Shown: in pieces, positions 1 through 7,229 of the stretch | Position numbering within the stretch: the first letter of the stretch is position 1 | How the letters are laid out: the number at the start of each line of letters is the position of its first letter | DNA from: Acidovorax sp. NO-1 | GTDB taxonomy: Bacteria > Pseudomonadota > Gammaproteobacteria > Burkholderiales > Burkholderiaceae_C | DNA length: 51,357 bases | Reading direction: 5' to 3' | Assembly (NCBI RefSeq): GCF_000238595.1 | Contig: NZ_AGTS01000008.1 | Location: forward strand, 1 to 51,357 | The notes under the pieces: generated by a model | Told to the model about the DNA's origin: nothing | The model's input: the letters and a program-made list of their open reading frames with translations, nothing else | Database searches by the model: none | Position numbers and translations under genes: made by a program

Positions 1-387
1 GTGGGTCAGGTTTGCATGGAAATTAACACTGGACGGATGGAACCACCCAAACATGTGCTCAAAAAGCTCAACGAACTCTTCGTCGCGAGGAACGATCAGA
101 TCGAGATGGTTCGGAAGGTCTTTGAGTCTGTACCTGGCGCTACCTACGACGAGTTTTGGCACCGCACCATGGACGAATGGATGGCAATTGACGAACGCGA
201 ACCTGAACAGTTTCGGGTAGTGCAATCTGTCAATGCGCTACTCGCTACTGAGTTTCCAACGCAGTTCAAGATCTATCCATTCGATCTTGCTGAGTTCACT
301 GCCTGGGCCGGTCGTAGGCCTGCTACGGATGAGCTGCAGGCGCAATACTTGGGAATGATCACCTCTCCTCGTCCCATCGAGAGCTGA
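1..387 (+). CDS. Hypothetical protein, probably 5'-partial
   Basis: The reading frame is open from the first base of the window, so the visible GTG may be internal and the true start may lie upstream. The 128 visible residues are soluble and charged, with no signal peptide, membrane segment or recognised motif; aromatic residues cluster in the second half. A strong intrinsic terminator begins about 40 bases after the stop, so this is the last gene of a rightward unit that enters from outside. I do not recognise the family and assign no function. Confidence 0.5.
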   Translation: MGQVCMEINTGRMEPPKHVLKKLNELFVARNDQIEMVRKVFESVPGATYDEFWHRTMDEWMAIDEREPEQFRVVQSVNALLATEFPTQFKIYPFDLAEFTAWAGRRPATDELQAQYLGMITSPRPIES

Positions 388-425
388 CAGCCCCCTACCC
401 TACAGGTGCCGCGATGGCCCCCTCT

Positions 426-453
426 AAAAGGCTCCTTCAAGGGAGCCTTTTTT
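426..453 (+). terminator. Rho-independent terminator
   Basis: AAAAGGCTCC pairs with GGGAGCCTTTT around a TTCAA loop and runs into a T tract. It closes the rightward gene at the window start and insulates it from the convergent kfrA unit. Confidence 0.85.
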
Positions 454-598
454 CGTTGTTTCGAAAGGGTTAGTCACCCTATCTGCTGCAGACAGGGGGT
501 TGGGCCCCACTGACTGCGAAAACCGGGGCTTCTGCTTGTTTGTAGGCTCTGTAGTAATGTAGGCCTACACACTACATATCAACCCGCTTCCCGCTTGT

Positions 599-699
599 CG
601 CTCCACAGTCGCTCCATTGAATGCGGCGCATCTTCCTTGTCGCCCTGCAGTCGCCCCATCAAGCACCTCGGTTTGCCAAACGCCCCACAGTCGCTCTAT
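599..699. repeat. Three direct 19-bp repeats beside kfrA
   Basis: Consensus CGCYCYRCAGTCGCYCYAT occurs at 599-617, 641-659 and 681-699, spaced 42 and 40 bases, about four helical turns. On the other strand each unit reads RGRGCGACTGYRGRGCG, that is, two GAGCG-like half-sites flanking ACTGT. Two more copies in inverse orientation lie at 36142-36160 and 36198-36216, upstream of the actin-type partition gene. They look like binding sites for a plasmid DNA-binding protein; the adjacent KfrA is the simplest candidate, but this is inference. Confidence 0.75.
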
Positions 700-716
700 G
701 GTGCTTAGCGTACCCA

Positions 717-1370
717 TCACGCCTTTGGTCGATTGGGTGCGGTCGCCAGGATGATTGCGTTCTGATCACTGAGCGTCACGAGTTGTGCTCGCAGACTTTG
801 AATTTCTTCCTGCAAGCTTGATGGTGCTGCCAGGGCTTTGGCATCAGCCAACTCCAACTTCAACTCTTCAGCTCGGACCTCCAGGTTGCCTAATTTGGAA
901 GTCAATATTTGCGCTTGCGTTTCGGCTTCTTGCTTGCCTTTTGTAGCCAAATCCAGCTTGGCTTGCATGTCAGCCATCTGCGAATCAAAGGTGGTGATGC
1001 GACTCTCCATCCCCTCCGCACTCCGCAAGATCTCAGCCATCTCCTGCTGCAGCCGTTGGTTCTCGACTTTCAATGACTCACGTAGCGCTGCCACACCCAT
1101 TTGCGCCTCCCCTTGCGCAACTTTCCAAAGCTCTGAAGCAAGTCGAGCCGCTAGGCCGGAGACGGCTTCCGGTGGGGCCTCCTGACTTGCCTGCGCTTTT
1201 TCGCGCTCAGTTCGCCACTCGCGTAAAGCCCTGGTGATGGTTGTATAGCTGCCGCCGACTTTCTGCTTGATGACCTCAAGGCTTGGTGTTTGACCACCCT
1301 CGGCCATTTCGTTAGCAGCCTCAAAAACCAATGCCTTGCGGCTGTCATAGTCCATGCGTTCTTTCGACAT
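717..1370 (-). CDS. kfrA: KfrA-type DNA-binding coiled-coil protein
   Basis: KfrA proteins are plasmid DNA-binding proteins that autoregulate and form long alpha-helical filaments supporting stable inheritance. The first ~60 residues hold the family's helix-turn-helix, including a GGSYTTITRALREW stretch. Residues ~80-205 are a nearly continuous charged heptad-like coiled coil, followed by a short Ala/Pro tail. The frame is open from an ATG at 1385, but the ATG at 1370 is preceded by GGAGGAGAA, so I place the start there (217 aa). It lies downstream of the initiator candidate at 1551-2513 on the same strand. The 19-bp repeats just past its stop are plausible targets. Confidence 0.85.
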   Translation of the reverse strand: MSKERMDYDSRKALVFEAANEMAEGGQTPSLEVIKQKVGGSYTTITRALREWRTEREKAQASQEAPPEAVSGLAARLASELWKVAQGEAQMGVAALRESLKVENQRLQQEMAEILRSAEGMESRITTFDSQMADMQAKLDLATKGKQEAETQAQILTSKLGNLEVRAEELKLELADAKALAAPSSLQEEIQSLRAQLVTLSDQNAIILATAPNRPKA

Positions 1371-1385
1371 TTCTCCTCCATTCAT

Positions 1386-1550
1386 TCCCAGTGTAGTTCT
1401 TGCGACTTGCTAACAAAGATTGGATCTTGCTAGACCGTTCTGCCTTCCACCAGGCAGGTTATCCACAAGCTGCAACGCATGTATTTCGTTAGATTGTTTA
1501 TCTACGGATATAGAAGCCGCTGTTCTGCGACATAACCCCCCTTCGACTTC
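1386..1550. other. Candidate replication origin with perfect DnaA box
   Basis: TTATCCACA at 1459-1467 is a perfect DnaA-box consensus, followed by an AT-rich stretch at about 1479-1512 in the gap between the initiator stop and kfrA. In R1/IncFII-type plasmids the origin lies just downstream of the initiator gene and has one DnaA box next to an AT-rich zone; the arrangement here is the same. The assignment as origin is inference; the box and base composition are direct observations. Confidence 0.55.
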
Positions 1551-2513
1551 TCACTCCCCCCATTGTCTGGGCACGAGCTTGCCGGCCTCAATGGCGTCAA
1601 GGAAGGCACGCGTGAAGGGACTCATGCTCGATTTGCCTTCATACGTTTCCCGTACAGCGCCAGACTCAATTTGGTACGTTTTGCCAGTTTTTCGCGAAAC
1701 AAATGTTCTTCCTTCAAAAATCTCAGATTTCTCTAAAAGATAGGCATTTTCGCGAGTTTCATCGGATTTGCGTTGATCTTCACGATGACTAGCGGAGAAA
1801 TCTCGACCGCTGCCAAGGAGCGTTTGCAGGTAAGCGTAGAGCTGGTTTGATTTCAGCTTGTCTAGGTACTTGCGTGCAGCAAGCACCACATCTGACAGCC
1901 GCTGTGACGCCGCCCTAGCTCGCTTCATCAACCCAAGGACAGCGAAGGGTGACAGGCCTTTGGTGCATAGCCAAATCAGGTCTGTAGGCAGGCTCACGTT
2001 ACCGATTCGGGTGAAGCCTCTGCCATCGCGATCTGCTGGACTGGCTAGGTTTTCAACGGTGCCTGTTTCTTGCCAGGTATTTGCAGATCGGGGGCTGAGG
2101 GGTTCAGTTGAGGGAGGAGGGCTGGAGGGTTTCTTCTTCTGCTCGACTGAGATGCCGCGTTCGTCCACCAAGCCCAGTGCTGTGAGCAGTTTTAAGGTGG
2201 GCACCAGGGGAGAGCGGGACCCGCGAAGGCCTAAGCGCGCCTTCCGTTCACGCTCAATAAAACAGTTCTGCTCAAGCCATTGGATTGCGCGGTGAACCGT
2301 ATCCGTGGATTTTCCTGCCTCATCTGCCAAGGTTTGACGGGATGCGAATATTTCAGAAAAAGGATTGCGAAGATTGATCTTTTGAACAATCTTTAAGACA
2401 ACGCGAAGAAAGCCATCAGGCATTTCAATGAACGTCGAAAGGTATGGAAGCTCCGAACACGCACGAACAATTGCGTAGGGGTATCGGATTTCAGTAGGCG
2501 CGAGTTTATCCAT
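1551..2513 (-). CDS. Putative replication initiator with winged helix-turn-helix
   Basis: A 320-aa protein whose residues ~55-92 form a helix-turn-helix (SRQTLADEAGKSTDTVHRAI) followed by a wing, resembling the HTH of replication-O/RepL-like initiators. The middle (~125-165) is Pro/Ser-rich linker; a second basic domain follows. The frame is open to a TTG at 2525, but GGAG lies 6 bases before the ATG at 2513, so I take that start. Context supports initiator function: a candidate antisense RNA opposite its leader, a DnaA box after its stop, and kfrA and parAB as neighbours. A transcription regulator is the alternative; family membership is not certain. Confidence 0.55.
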   Translation of the reverse strand: MDKLAPTEIRYPYAIVRACSELPYLSTFIEMPDGFLRVVLKIVQKINLRNPFSEIFASRQTLADEAGKSTDTVHRAIQWLEQNCFIERERKARLGLRGSRSPLVPTLKLLTALGLVDERGISVEQKKKPSSPPPSTEPLSPRSANTWQETGTVENLASPADRDGRGFTRIGNVSLPTDLIWLCTKGLSPFAVLGLMKRARAASQRLSDVVLAARKYLDKLKSNQLYAYLQTLLGSGRDFSASHREDQRKSDETRENAYLLEKSEIFEGRTFVSRKTGKTYQIESGAVRETYEGKSSMSPFTRAFLDAIEAGKLVPRQWGE

Positions 2514-2542
2514 CGCAGTCTCCAAGTAAGGACACGATTTCC

Positions 2543-2571
2543 TTGACGGCGAGGCTTGGAGAAACTACTAT
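2543..2571 (+). promoter_or_regulatory. Sigma-70 promoter reading away from the initiator start
   Basis: TTGACG (2543-2548), a 17-base spacer and TACTAT (2566-2571) make a near-consensus promoter on the plus strand. There is no plus-strand gene downstream before the terminator at 2658-2689, which points to a short non-coding transcript. Confidence 0.7.
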
Positions 2572-2577
2572 TCATTC

Positions 2578-2690
2578 CTGAGTGGTCTGCTGTTTACCGA
2601 TTGGCGTCGGTTGCAGAATGAATAGCAGAGTCGAGCATCACCATCACGATGCAAAGAACCCTGGTAGTTAGTCGCTACCGGGGTTTTTTA
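2578..2690 (+). ncRNA. Candidate antisense RNA controlling the initiator
   Basis: Promoter at 2543-2571 and terminator ending near 2689 define a ~110-nt RNA. It would contain a stem-loop CTGC...ACCGA-TTGGCG-TCGGT...GCAG (2587-2616), a second hairpin GCATC/GATGC (2635-2652) and the terminator hairpin. The loop TTGGCG carries the YUNR motif (U-U-G-G) typical of plasmid copy-control antisense RNAs such as CopA of R1. It is encoded opposite the expected leader of the initiator mRNA at 1551-2513. Structure and position are seen; the copy-control role is inferred. Confidence 0.6.
2658..2689 (+). terminator. Rho-independent terminator of the small RNA
   Basis: ACCCTGGTAG pairs with CTACCGGGGT around a 7-base loop (one wobble pair), followed by TTTTTT. 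It is directional for the plus strand only. Confidence 0.75.
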
Positions 2691-2740
2691 TTGGCCGGTT
2701 CTTAGGTCATGTTCAATCTCCATTTCCCATACCCCAGATG

Positions 2741-2771
2741 AACCGAACCCCGCTCTAGGCGGGGTTCGGTT
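2741..2771. repeat. Perfect hairpin with 13-bp arms
   Basis: AACCGAACCCCGC and GCGGGGTTCGGTT are perfect inverted copies around TCTAG. No T tract follows on either strand, so this is more likely a bidirectional transcript-end structure or protein site than a classical terminator. Confidence 0.6.
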
Positions 2772-2922
2772 GTGTCACTGAAGTCGGATCGGTTCAATTG
2801 GTGTGAAGCAGGTGAGGGGAGCCGAATTTCAACTCCCTTGAACCCCGATGTCTGAATCCTCTTTGCCTGGCTCAGGGTGAGATGCCAAAGAACATCCATG
2901 CCTGGATGGCCCTGCGCACCGA

Positions 2923-3899
2923 CCCTTGTACGTACAAGGGAGACTCGTTCCACGACTGATGCGCGAGCTACCCCACAGGCAAAACGATTCACGGATGCGC
3001 TCTGTATGGCTTTGCCACCAAAGAGCATTCGAGAACGGTTGGATTGGCAAGTCAGCCCTTGTACGTACAAGGGCCCCTGATCAGCCTCTGATCCTTGTAC
3101 GTACAAGGCTCCACCAACGGACCCAGACCCTTGTACGTACAAGGGAGGCAACCTGGGCATGAGCCTGTGTGTGGAGATGGTCATTGGGAGCGTGTGCAAC
3201 TGAGTTGCCTCCGGCCCTTGTACATACAAGGCTCTACCAATAGACCCCAACCCTTGTACGTACAAGGGTGACGAGCGAGTTGCCAAAGCAGCGTGAGAGT
3301 GTGTTGCGCATGACCCGTGTACGTACAAGGCTGGCTCTGAGCATCCCAAGCTAGCGGTCGGCGATGTAGCCCGCCAACTCGTGCTCAAGCTGCGTTGGCT
3401 CTTGCGCCGACCAGAAGGAGCTGAAGATTTGAGCCAGCCGTTAATGGGGCAAAGTTCTTTTGGCTTTCTCGGTATGGGGCGGGGTTGAAGTAATGTGTGT
3501 GCCTTGTACGGACAAGGCTGATCGACAGACGGGCGCTGTTCAGGTGTAAGCGTGGAAGCCTTGTACGTACAAGGGTCTGCGTCCAGCCGACCAGTGCCAC
3601 CTATCAAATCACCCTTGTACGTACAAGGGTGGCGCAAAGAGCGATGCAGATGGCGGACTCCAGTTGCAGGCAGGTAAAAACGAAACTCAACGTTCTGTAT
3701 TGGAGCCTTGTACGTACAAGGGTCTGCGTCCAGCCCACTAGCGCTGACTGCAACTGGTAAGTCGCCCTTGTACGTACAAGGGTGCAGTGCGAACTGGTTG
3801 GTTGGGTTCACCGGCATGAGAGCCTTGTACGTACAAGGGTCTGCGCCCAGCCCACTAGCGCTGACTGCAACTGGTAAGTCACCCTTGTACGTACAAGTC
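2923..3899. repeat. Array of 14 palindromes, candidate parS/centromere
   Basis: The 18-bp palindrome CCCTTGTACGTACAAGGG or a close variant starts at 2923, 3056, 3092, 3128, 3215, 3251, 3314, 3501, 3558, 3612, 3705, 3765, 3822 and 3882. Most keep the 16-bp core CCTTGTACGTACAAGG; 3215, 3314 and 3501 carry one internal change each, and 3882 is degenerate at its right edge. A 78-bp unit with two sites is repeated at 3705-3782 and 3822-3899, with a diverged relative at 3558-3629. The array lies just downstream of parB, a usual place for the cognate centromere. ParB binding is inferred. Confidence 0.8.
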
Positions 3900-4039
3900 T
3901 CAGAGTAGGTCTCGATCATTACGACCTTTTTGGCAAATGCTTGAGATGATTTAATTAAGCAGAAACGGTTGGCAAATAGATCTACCACCCCAAGAGTCAC
4001 CCTCTTTGGGGGAAACAACAATTCTGGTCGCCCATAAAG

Positions 4040-4066
4040 AACAAGGGACAGCGAGTGTCCCTTGTT
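4040..4066 (-). terminator. Hairpin after parB
   Basis: AACAAGGGACA and TGTCCCTTGTT form a perfect 11-bp stem around GCGAG, 27 bases past the parB stop. A clear T tract is missing, so its termination strength is uncertain. Confidence 0.55.
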
Positions 4067-4092
4067 GGTTTCATGAGCGAGGCCCAAATAAG

Positions 4093-5190
4093 TCATTCTT
4101 GACCGGTCGAGGTAGGCGATGAAGGCTCAGCTCCATCCTCCGGGCCTACAAAGAACGGGGCCAAAGATTTCTCGATCAGAGCGTTGAACTCTTCGAGTCT
4201 TTCAGGCGAGATCGTCCCGGTAATCTCTACTTGCCCATCCGTGCGAAGACGAAAATGTCCGTTGGGAAAGCGACGCTGGAAATTAACCTGGCTTTTCTTT
4301 CGGCCCGACTTCTTGCCAGCGGCCTCACTCGCAATTTCAACCTTTTGCTTCAGCCAGCGAAAAGTTTCGTCTTCATCAACGAAATGTCTGCACACTTCGA
4401 CTGCGTAGTCTCGATCTTTGAGTTCAGTGAGTCGTTTGAAGTGAGAAATCGCATTGACCGTCACTTTCTCTGGATGACGTTTCGCAAAGTCAACGAGATC
4501 AACATCGAGATTGTCGTAAGCGCTGTATTGGTAAAGAGTACCTATTGGAATGCCTGTTTCGTGAGCTATCTGATCCCAAGTCCATCCGTTGTCGCGAAAT
4601 TTCTTGAAAAACAAAGCTCTGTCGTAGTCACTATGGCCCCGACGTTCTTCATTCTCTGCATAGCCTAGCCAAGCCGCCTGCTGCTCAGTGAGGTCATAGT
4701 GAATGACCGCTTTGACTTTGCGATCCTGGAGATCCCTGGCACGTATTGCCTGTACTCGCGTCCACCCGTCGCCGATGATGAAACGGCCGGGTTTGGATGG
4801 ATTTGGAATGACGTGAATTGCGTCCCGCTGCCCGTTTTCATGAATCGAGTTCGCAATTTCCATAATTGCGGTATCGTTGTATTGAGTGCGGGGAGGGTAG
4901 GCGTTTTCGTCTACATCGAACACATCAATCCAGAATGTTTCCTCGACCATCACTAGGCCTGTTGAGGACGCTACCGATCCATCCTGCATCTCCGAAACAT
5001 GCATCGAGGTCGTACGATTCGCCTCATCAGCTGCAGAACCGCTCTCAGAATCTGCTGCAACATCGCCGTCCTCGACTATCTTCGGCAATCGCAATGGTGG
5101 TACGAATGGCGTAACTTTGGTCCTCTTGACCGCAGCTGGTGGCGTAGCCGTTTGGTCGTCCTCTACCGGAGCAAATCCTCTCCGCTTCAT
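4093..5190 (-). CDS. parB: ParB-family partition protein
   Basis: ParB proteins bind centromere sites, load and slide as CTP-dependent clamps, and are moved by ParA. The 365-aa protein has a long disordered N-terminus (1-80), a ParB/Srx-like domain (~83-165) with GDGWTRVQA at ~140 in place of the classical GERR box, the second conserved box ENEERRGHSDYDRA at ~179-192, and a helix-turn-helix at ~202-222. The C-terminal ~100 residues probably dimerise. It overlaps parA by four bases (ATGA), indicating translational coupling. The 14-copy palindrome field directly downstream is the obvious candidate binding site. Confidence 0.9.
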   Translation of the reverse strand: MKRRGFAPVEDDQTATPPAAVKRTKVTPFVPPLRLPKIVEDGDVAADSESGSAADEANRTTSMHVSEMQDGSVASSTGLVMVEETFWIDVFDVDENAYPPRTQYNDTAIMEIANSIHENGQRDAIHVIPNPSKPGRFIIGDGWTRVQAIRARDLQDRKVKAVIHYDLTEQQAAWLGYAENEERRGHSDYDRALFFKKFRDNGWTWDQIAHETGIPIGTLYQYSAYDNLDVDLVDFAKRHPEKVTVNAISHFKRLTELKDRDYAVEVCRHFVDEDETFRWLKQKVEIASEAAGKKSGRKKSQVNFQRRFPNGHFRLRTDGQVEITGTISPERLEEFNALIEKSLAPFFVGPEDGAEPSSPTSTGQE

Positions 5191-6338
5191 GATGGGGCCC
5201 CCTTCTGGTCTGGTTGCGACCTTTTCTCCTCGATTGCAATCAGTCGCTTAATCAAGTGATCTGTGAATAGCTTGTATTCGTTGCTTGCCTGGCTGAGTGG
5301 CTTTTGCAGGCTCATCGGGATGTAGCGCTCCAGAGATTTGGGGAACTCTTCGGATACAGAAATCGAGACCGGAGCTACCTGCTTTTCATACTGTTGGAGA
5401 GCCTGATTCATCCGTTGAATCCGAGACAACTGTGCGGCAAAGTGGGTTGCGAGAATTACCAATTCGCTGTGAATTGCGTCTTTGTAAGTCTCGCGCAGTA
5501 GCTTCAGCTCCTCAATCACGCGCGAAAGCCCCTTAACTGCAAAAGCGTCAAGACGAACCGGTGCAACAACGATGTCTGCAGCTGCAAGGGCCGCTGTGCT
5601 TGTCATCGAAACGTTTGGCGGGCAATCGAAAACAATTACGTCGTATTTACTTGTGTCGAACCCAGGCAGCTGACCTGTTTTCGCCAGGTTCAAGAGCTTG
5701 TCCAGCGCCATCTCGCGGCTCCCTTTTGCTGTACTTAGAGCGAACTCGATATCACCCAAGTTGGCATCCGCAGCAATCAGGTGAGGCCCGTTCTTGCCAA
5801 AGGGCATTTTGATCAAACTACCGACCGATTCGCCAGGTGCTCGATTCAAAAACGGGCAGACGACATGCGCAAAAGTTTGCCCAACGATGGCGTCGAGGTT
5901 GAGCCCGTAGCTGGCCAAATCCTTCTCTGTGAGGTCTGCCTCATAACCCATGTACTGGGTCAGATTGGCCTGCACATCGAGGTCGATAGCCAGTACACGC
6001 AATCCAGCCAGCTGCAGGTGGAGTGTTATCTCTGCAGCGGTGGTGGTCTTGCCAGTTCCACCCTTCACAATGTCCACAGTGATGACGTACGGGCCATTCT
6101 GCGGAGTCTTGAGGAGGTTCTTTTCTCTGCGCCACTGGGCAATTTGAAAGAGCGTGTCTGGATCAAACAACCTGACGGCCACGGACTTCGTTCCGTCATC
6201 ATTCGCACGCCGCACCTGGATGTTTGACTCCTCCAAGTAACGCTTGGTGGTGTTGTCAGTGATCCCGAGGAGGGCCGAGGCTGCTCGCAGACGGTACTGA
6301 AGGCCCGAAGGGTCAGAGTAGGTTGATCGCAAAGTCAT
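5187..6338 (-). CDS. parA: ParA-type partition ATPase with N-terminal HTH
   Basis: ParA ATPases form nucleoid-bound gradients that move ParB-bound plasmids. The deviant Walker A motif VKGGTGKTTTA is at ~91-101, the A' motif DLDVQANLT ~25 residues later, and Walker B DVIVFDCPP follows. The ~90-residue N-terminal extension with a helix-turn-helix (LRAASALLGITDNTTKRYLE) marks the autoregulatory type Ia class. The frame is open to a TTG at 6365; no start has a strong ribosome site, and I chose the ATG at 6338 (383 aa), with the ATG at 6350 as alternative. It is first gene of the parAB operon. Confidence 0.9.
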   Translation of the reverse strand: MTLRSTYSDPSGLQYRLRAASALLGITDNTTKRYLEESNIQVRRANDDGTKSVAVRLFDPDTLFQIAQWRREKNLLKTPQNGPYVITVDIVKGGTGKTTTAAEITLHLQLAGLRVLAIDLDVQANLTQYMGYEADLTEKDLASYGLNLDAIVGQTFAHVVCPFLNRAPGESVGSLIKMPFGKNGPHLIAADANLGDIEFALSTAKGSREMALDKLLNLAKTGQLPGFDTSKYDVIVFDCPPNVSMTSTAALAAADIVVAPVRLDAFAVKGLSRVIEELKLLRETYKDAIHSELVILATHFAAQLSRIQRMNQALQQYEKQVAPVSISVSEEFPKSLERYIPMSLQKPLSQASNEYKLFTDHLIKRLIAIEEKRSQPDQKGAPS

Positions 6339-6751
6339 GGCGCAGCCCATCAAAAAGATGAGCAATTATGGGCATGGGTGATAGGGGTGTCAAGATAAAC
6401 AAGCCCTGGTGGGCAAAACACCGGTCTACGGCGAAAAAGCCACCAATGATAAATTTGTAACGGAGGCCCTTTTGGCGCATGTTGTTGCAAATGCGTTGCT
6501 GTTGCTCTTCCCCACCTACGTAAAGTGAAAGACAAGATTCTAGGAAGCCTAATGCTCCGAAAGGGTGCCGAAAAGTAAGCAAAAACATGACGTTTAGCCT
6601 TTCATGGGCATCTGAGAGGCTGCTGAGTGTCATCTATATGCATTCACATTGACACAATGGAAGCTGGAGTTGCAATTAAATGTGCAATACAATCCAAAGT
6701 TATTGCGCCTCAAACAATGACGGATTGCACATTCGCAACTAGGACAGGACC
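6339..6751. other. Intergenic region between parA and the H-NS-like gene
   Basis: This divergent promoter region is AT-richer than its neighbours. It contains GTTGCAATTAAATGTGCAAT near 6669-6688, related to motifs upstream of 18009 and 36282. A minus-strand frame of 106 codons (6313-6633) overlaps the parA start and matches no family I know; I do not call it. Confidence 0.5.
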
Positions 6752-7078
6752 ATGTCAGAACTGAAACTACCTCAGGCCCTTGCTAAAAAGGCTGAACTTG
6801 ATGCCAGTCTTGAAGCGATCCGGCTAAGCGAACTTGATACCGTGATTAAGGAGGTTCAACAGACCATCCAGTTGTATAAGCTCACGCCTACCGAGTTGTT
6901 CCCCGATATGAAGGTTGTGCCTCGCAACACCGTCCGCAGAAATGCGGGCGAGCGGCCGGTGAAATACCGAAATGAGTTGGGTGAAACCTGGGGGGGTGGG
7001 GTAGGGCCTCGTCCGAAATGGATCAAGGATGCAATCGCGCGTGGCGAGGACATTGAAAAGTATTCCGTCGCAAAGTAG
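6752..7078 (+). CDS. H-NS-family nucleoid protein
   Basis: A 108-aa protein with a helical N-terminal half suited to dimerisation (residues ~1-55) and a C-terminal DNA-binding motif. The segment KYRNELGETWGGGVGPRPKW fits the H-NS signature KYRDP..G.TWSGRG..P.WL. Plasmid-borne H-NS homologues silence AT-rich foreign DNA and reduce the cost of plasmid carriage. The protein stands alone between divergent parA and a terminator. AGGACAGG lies just before the ATG. Confidence 0.88.
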   Translation: MSELKLPQALAKKAELDASLEAIRLSELDTVIKEVQQTIQLYKLTPTELFPDMKVVPRNTVRRNAGERPVKYRNELGETWGGGVGPRPKWIKDAIARGEDIEKYSVAK

Positions 7079-7099
7079 CAAATGCTCTCGGACCGCCAG

Positions 7100-7126
7100 A
7101 AGGAACTCATTGCGAGTTCCTTTTTT
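7100..7126 (+). terminator. Rho-independent terminator
   Basis: AAGGAACTC and GAGTTCCTT pair around ATTGC and run into TTTTTT, 22 bases past the H-NS-like gene. Confidence 0.88.
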
Positions 7127-7229
7127 GTTTTCTGCACAGTTACATTCGAGCCCCAGCTCAAATGCTTCTGGGAAATTGTTTTGGGCAGTTCGTACTACCC
7201 TTTTTGTGGCCGCACACCAATGGTTGACA

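Larger units (their letters stand above)
388..716. other. Gene-free stretch between convergent genes
   Basis: The 329 bases hold the terminator at 426-453 and three copies of a 19-bp repeat at 599-699, both listed separately. A short palindromic sequence, GTAGGCCTAC, lies near 560. No convincing gene is seen. Confidence 0.6.
2514..4092. other. Long gene-free region between parB and the initiator
   Basis: This 1.6 kb holds a candidate small RNA (2578-2690), a 13-bp-arm hairpin (2741-2771), the palindrome field (2923-3899) and the parB-side hairpin (4040-4066). A 464-codon open frame covers 2702-4096 on the minus strand, but it consists largely of translated palindromes and has no recognised domain, so I do not call it a gene. 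Confidence 0.6.

Noticed and set aside
2393..2575. 60-codon frame as a leader peptide of the initiator
   Set aside because: It lies in the right place for a translational-coupling leader, but it runs far into the initiator gene and has a poorly spaced ribosome site.
2923..3899. CRISPR array
   Set aside because: Repeats are perfect 18-bp palindromes with irregular spacing (36-187), partly duplicated intervals and no cas genes.
2702..4096. 464-codon minus-strand open frame with repeated CTYKG and LYVQG peptides
   Set aside because: The peptides are translations of the palindrome array, both strands are open there, no domain is recognised and no convincing start exists. The unusual spacing is kept as a finding.
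6313..6633. 106-codon minus-strand frame upstream of parA
   Set aside because: It overlaps the parA start in another frame, has no ribosome site and no family resemblance.
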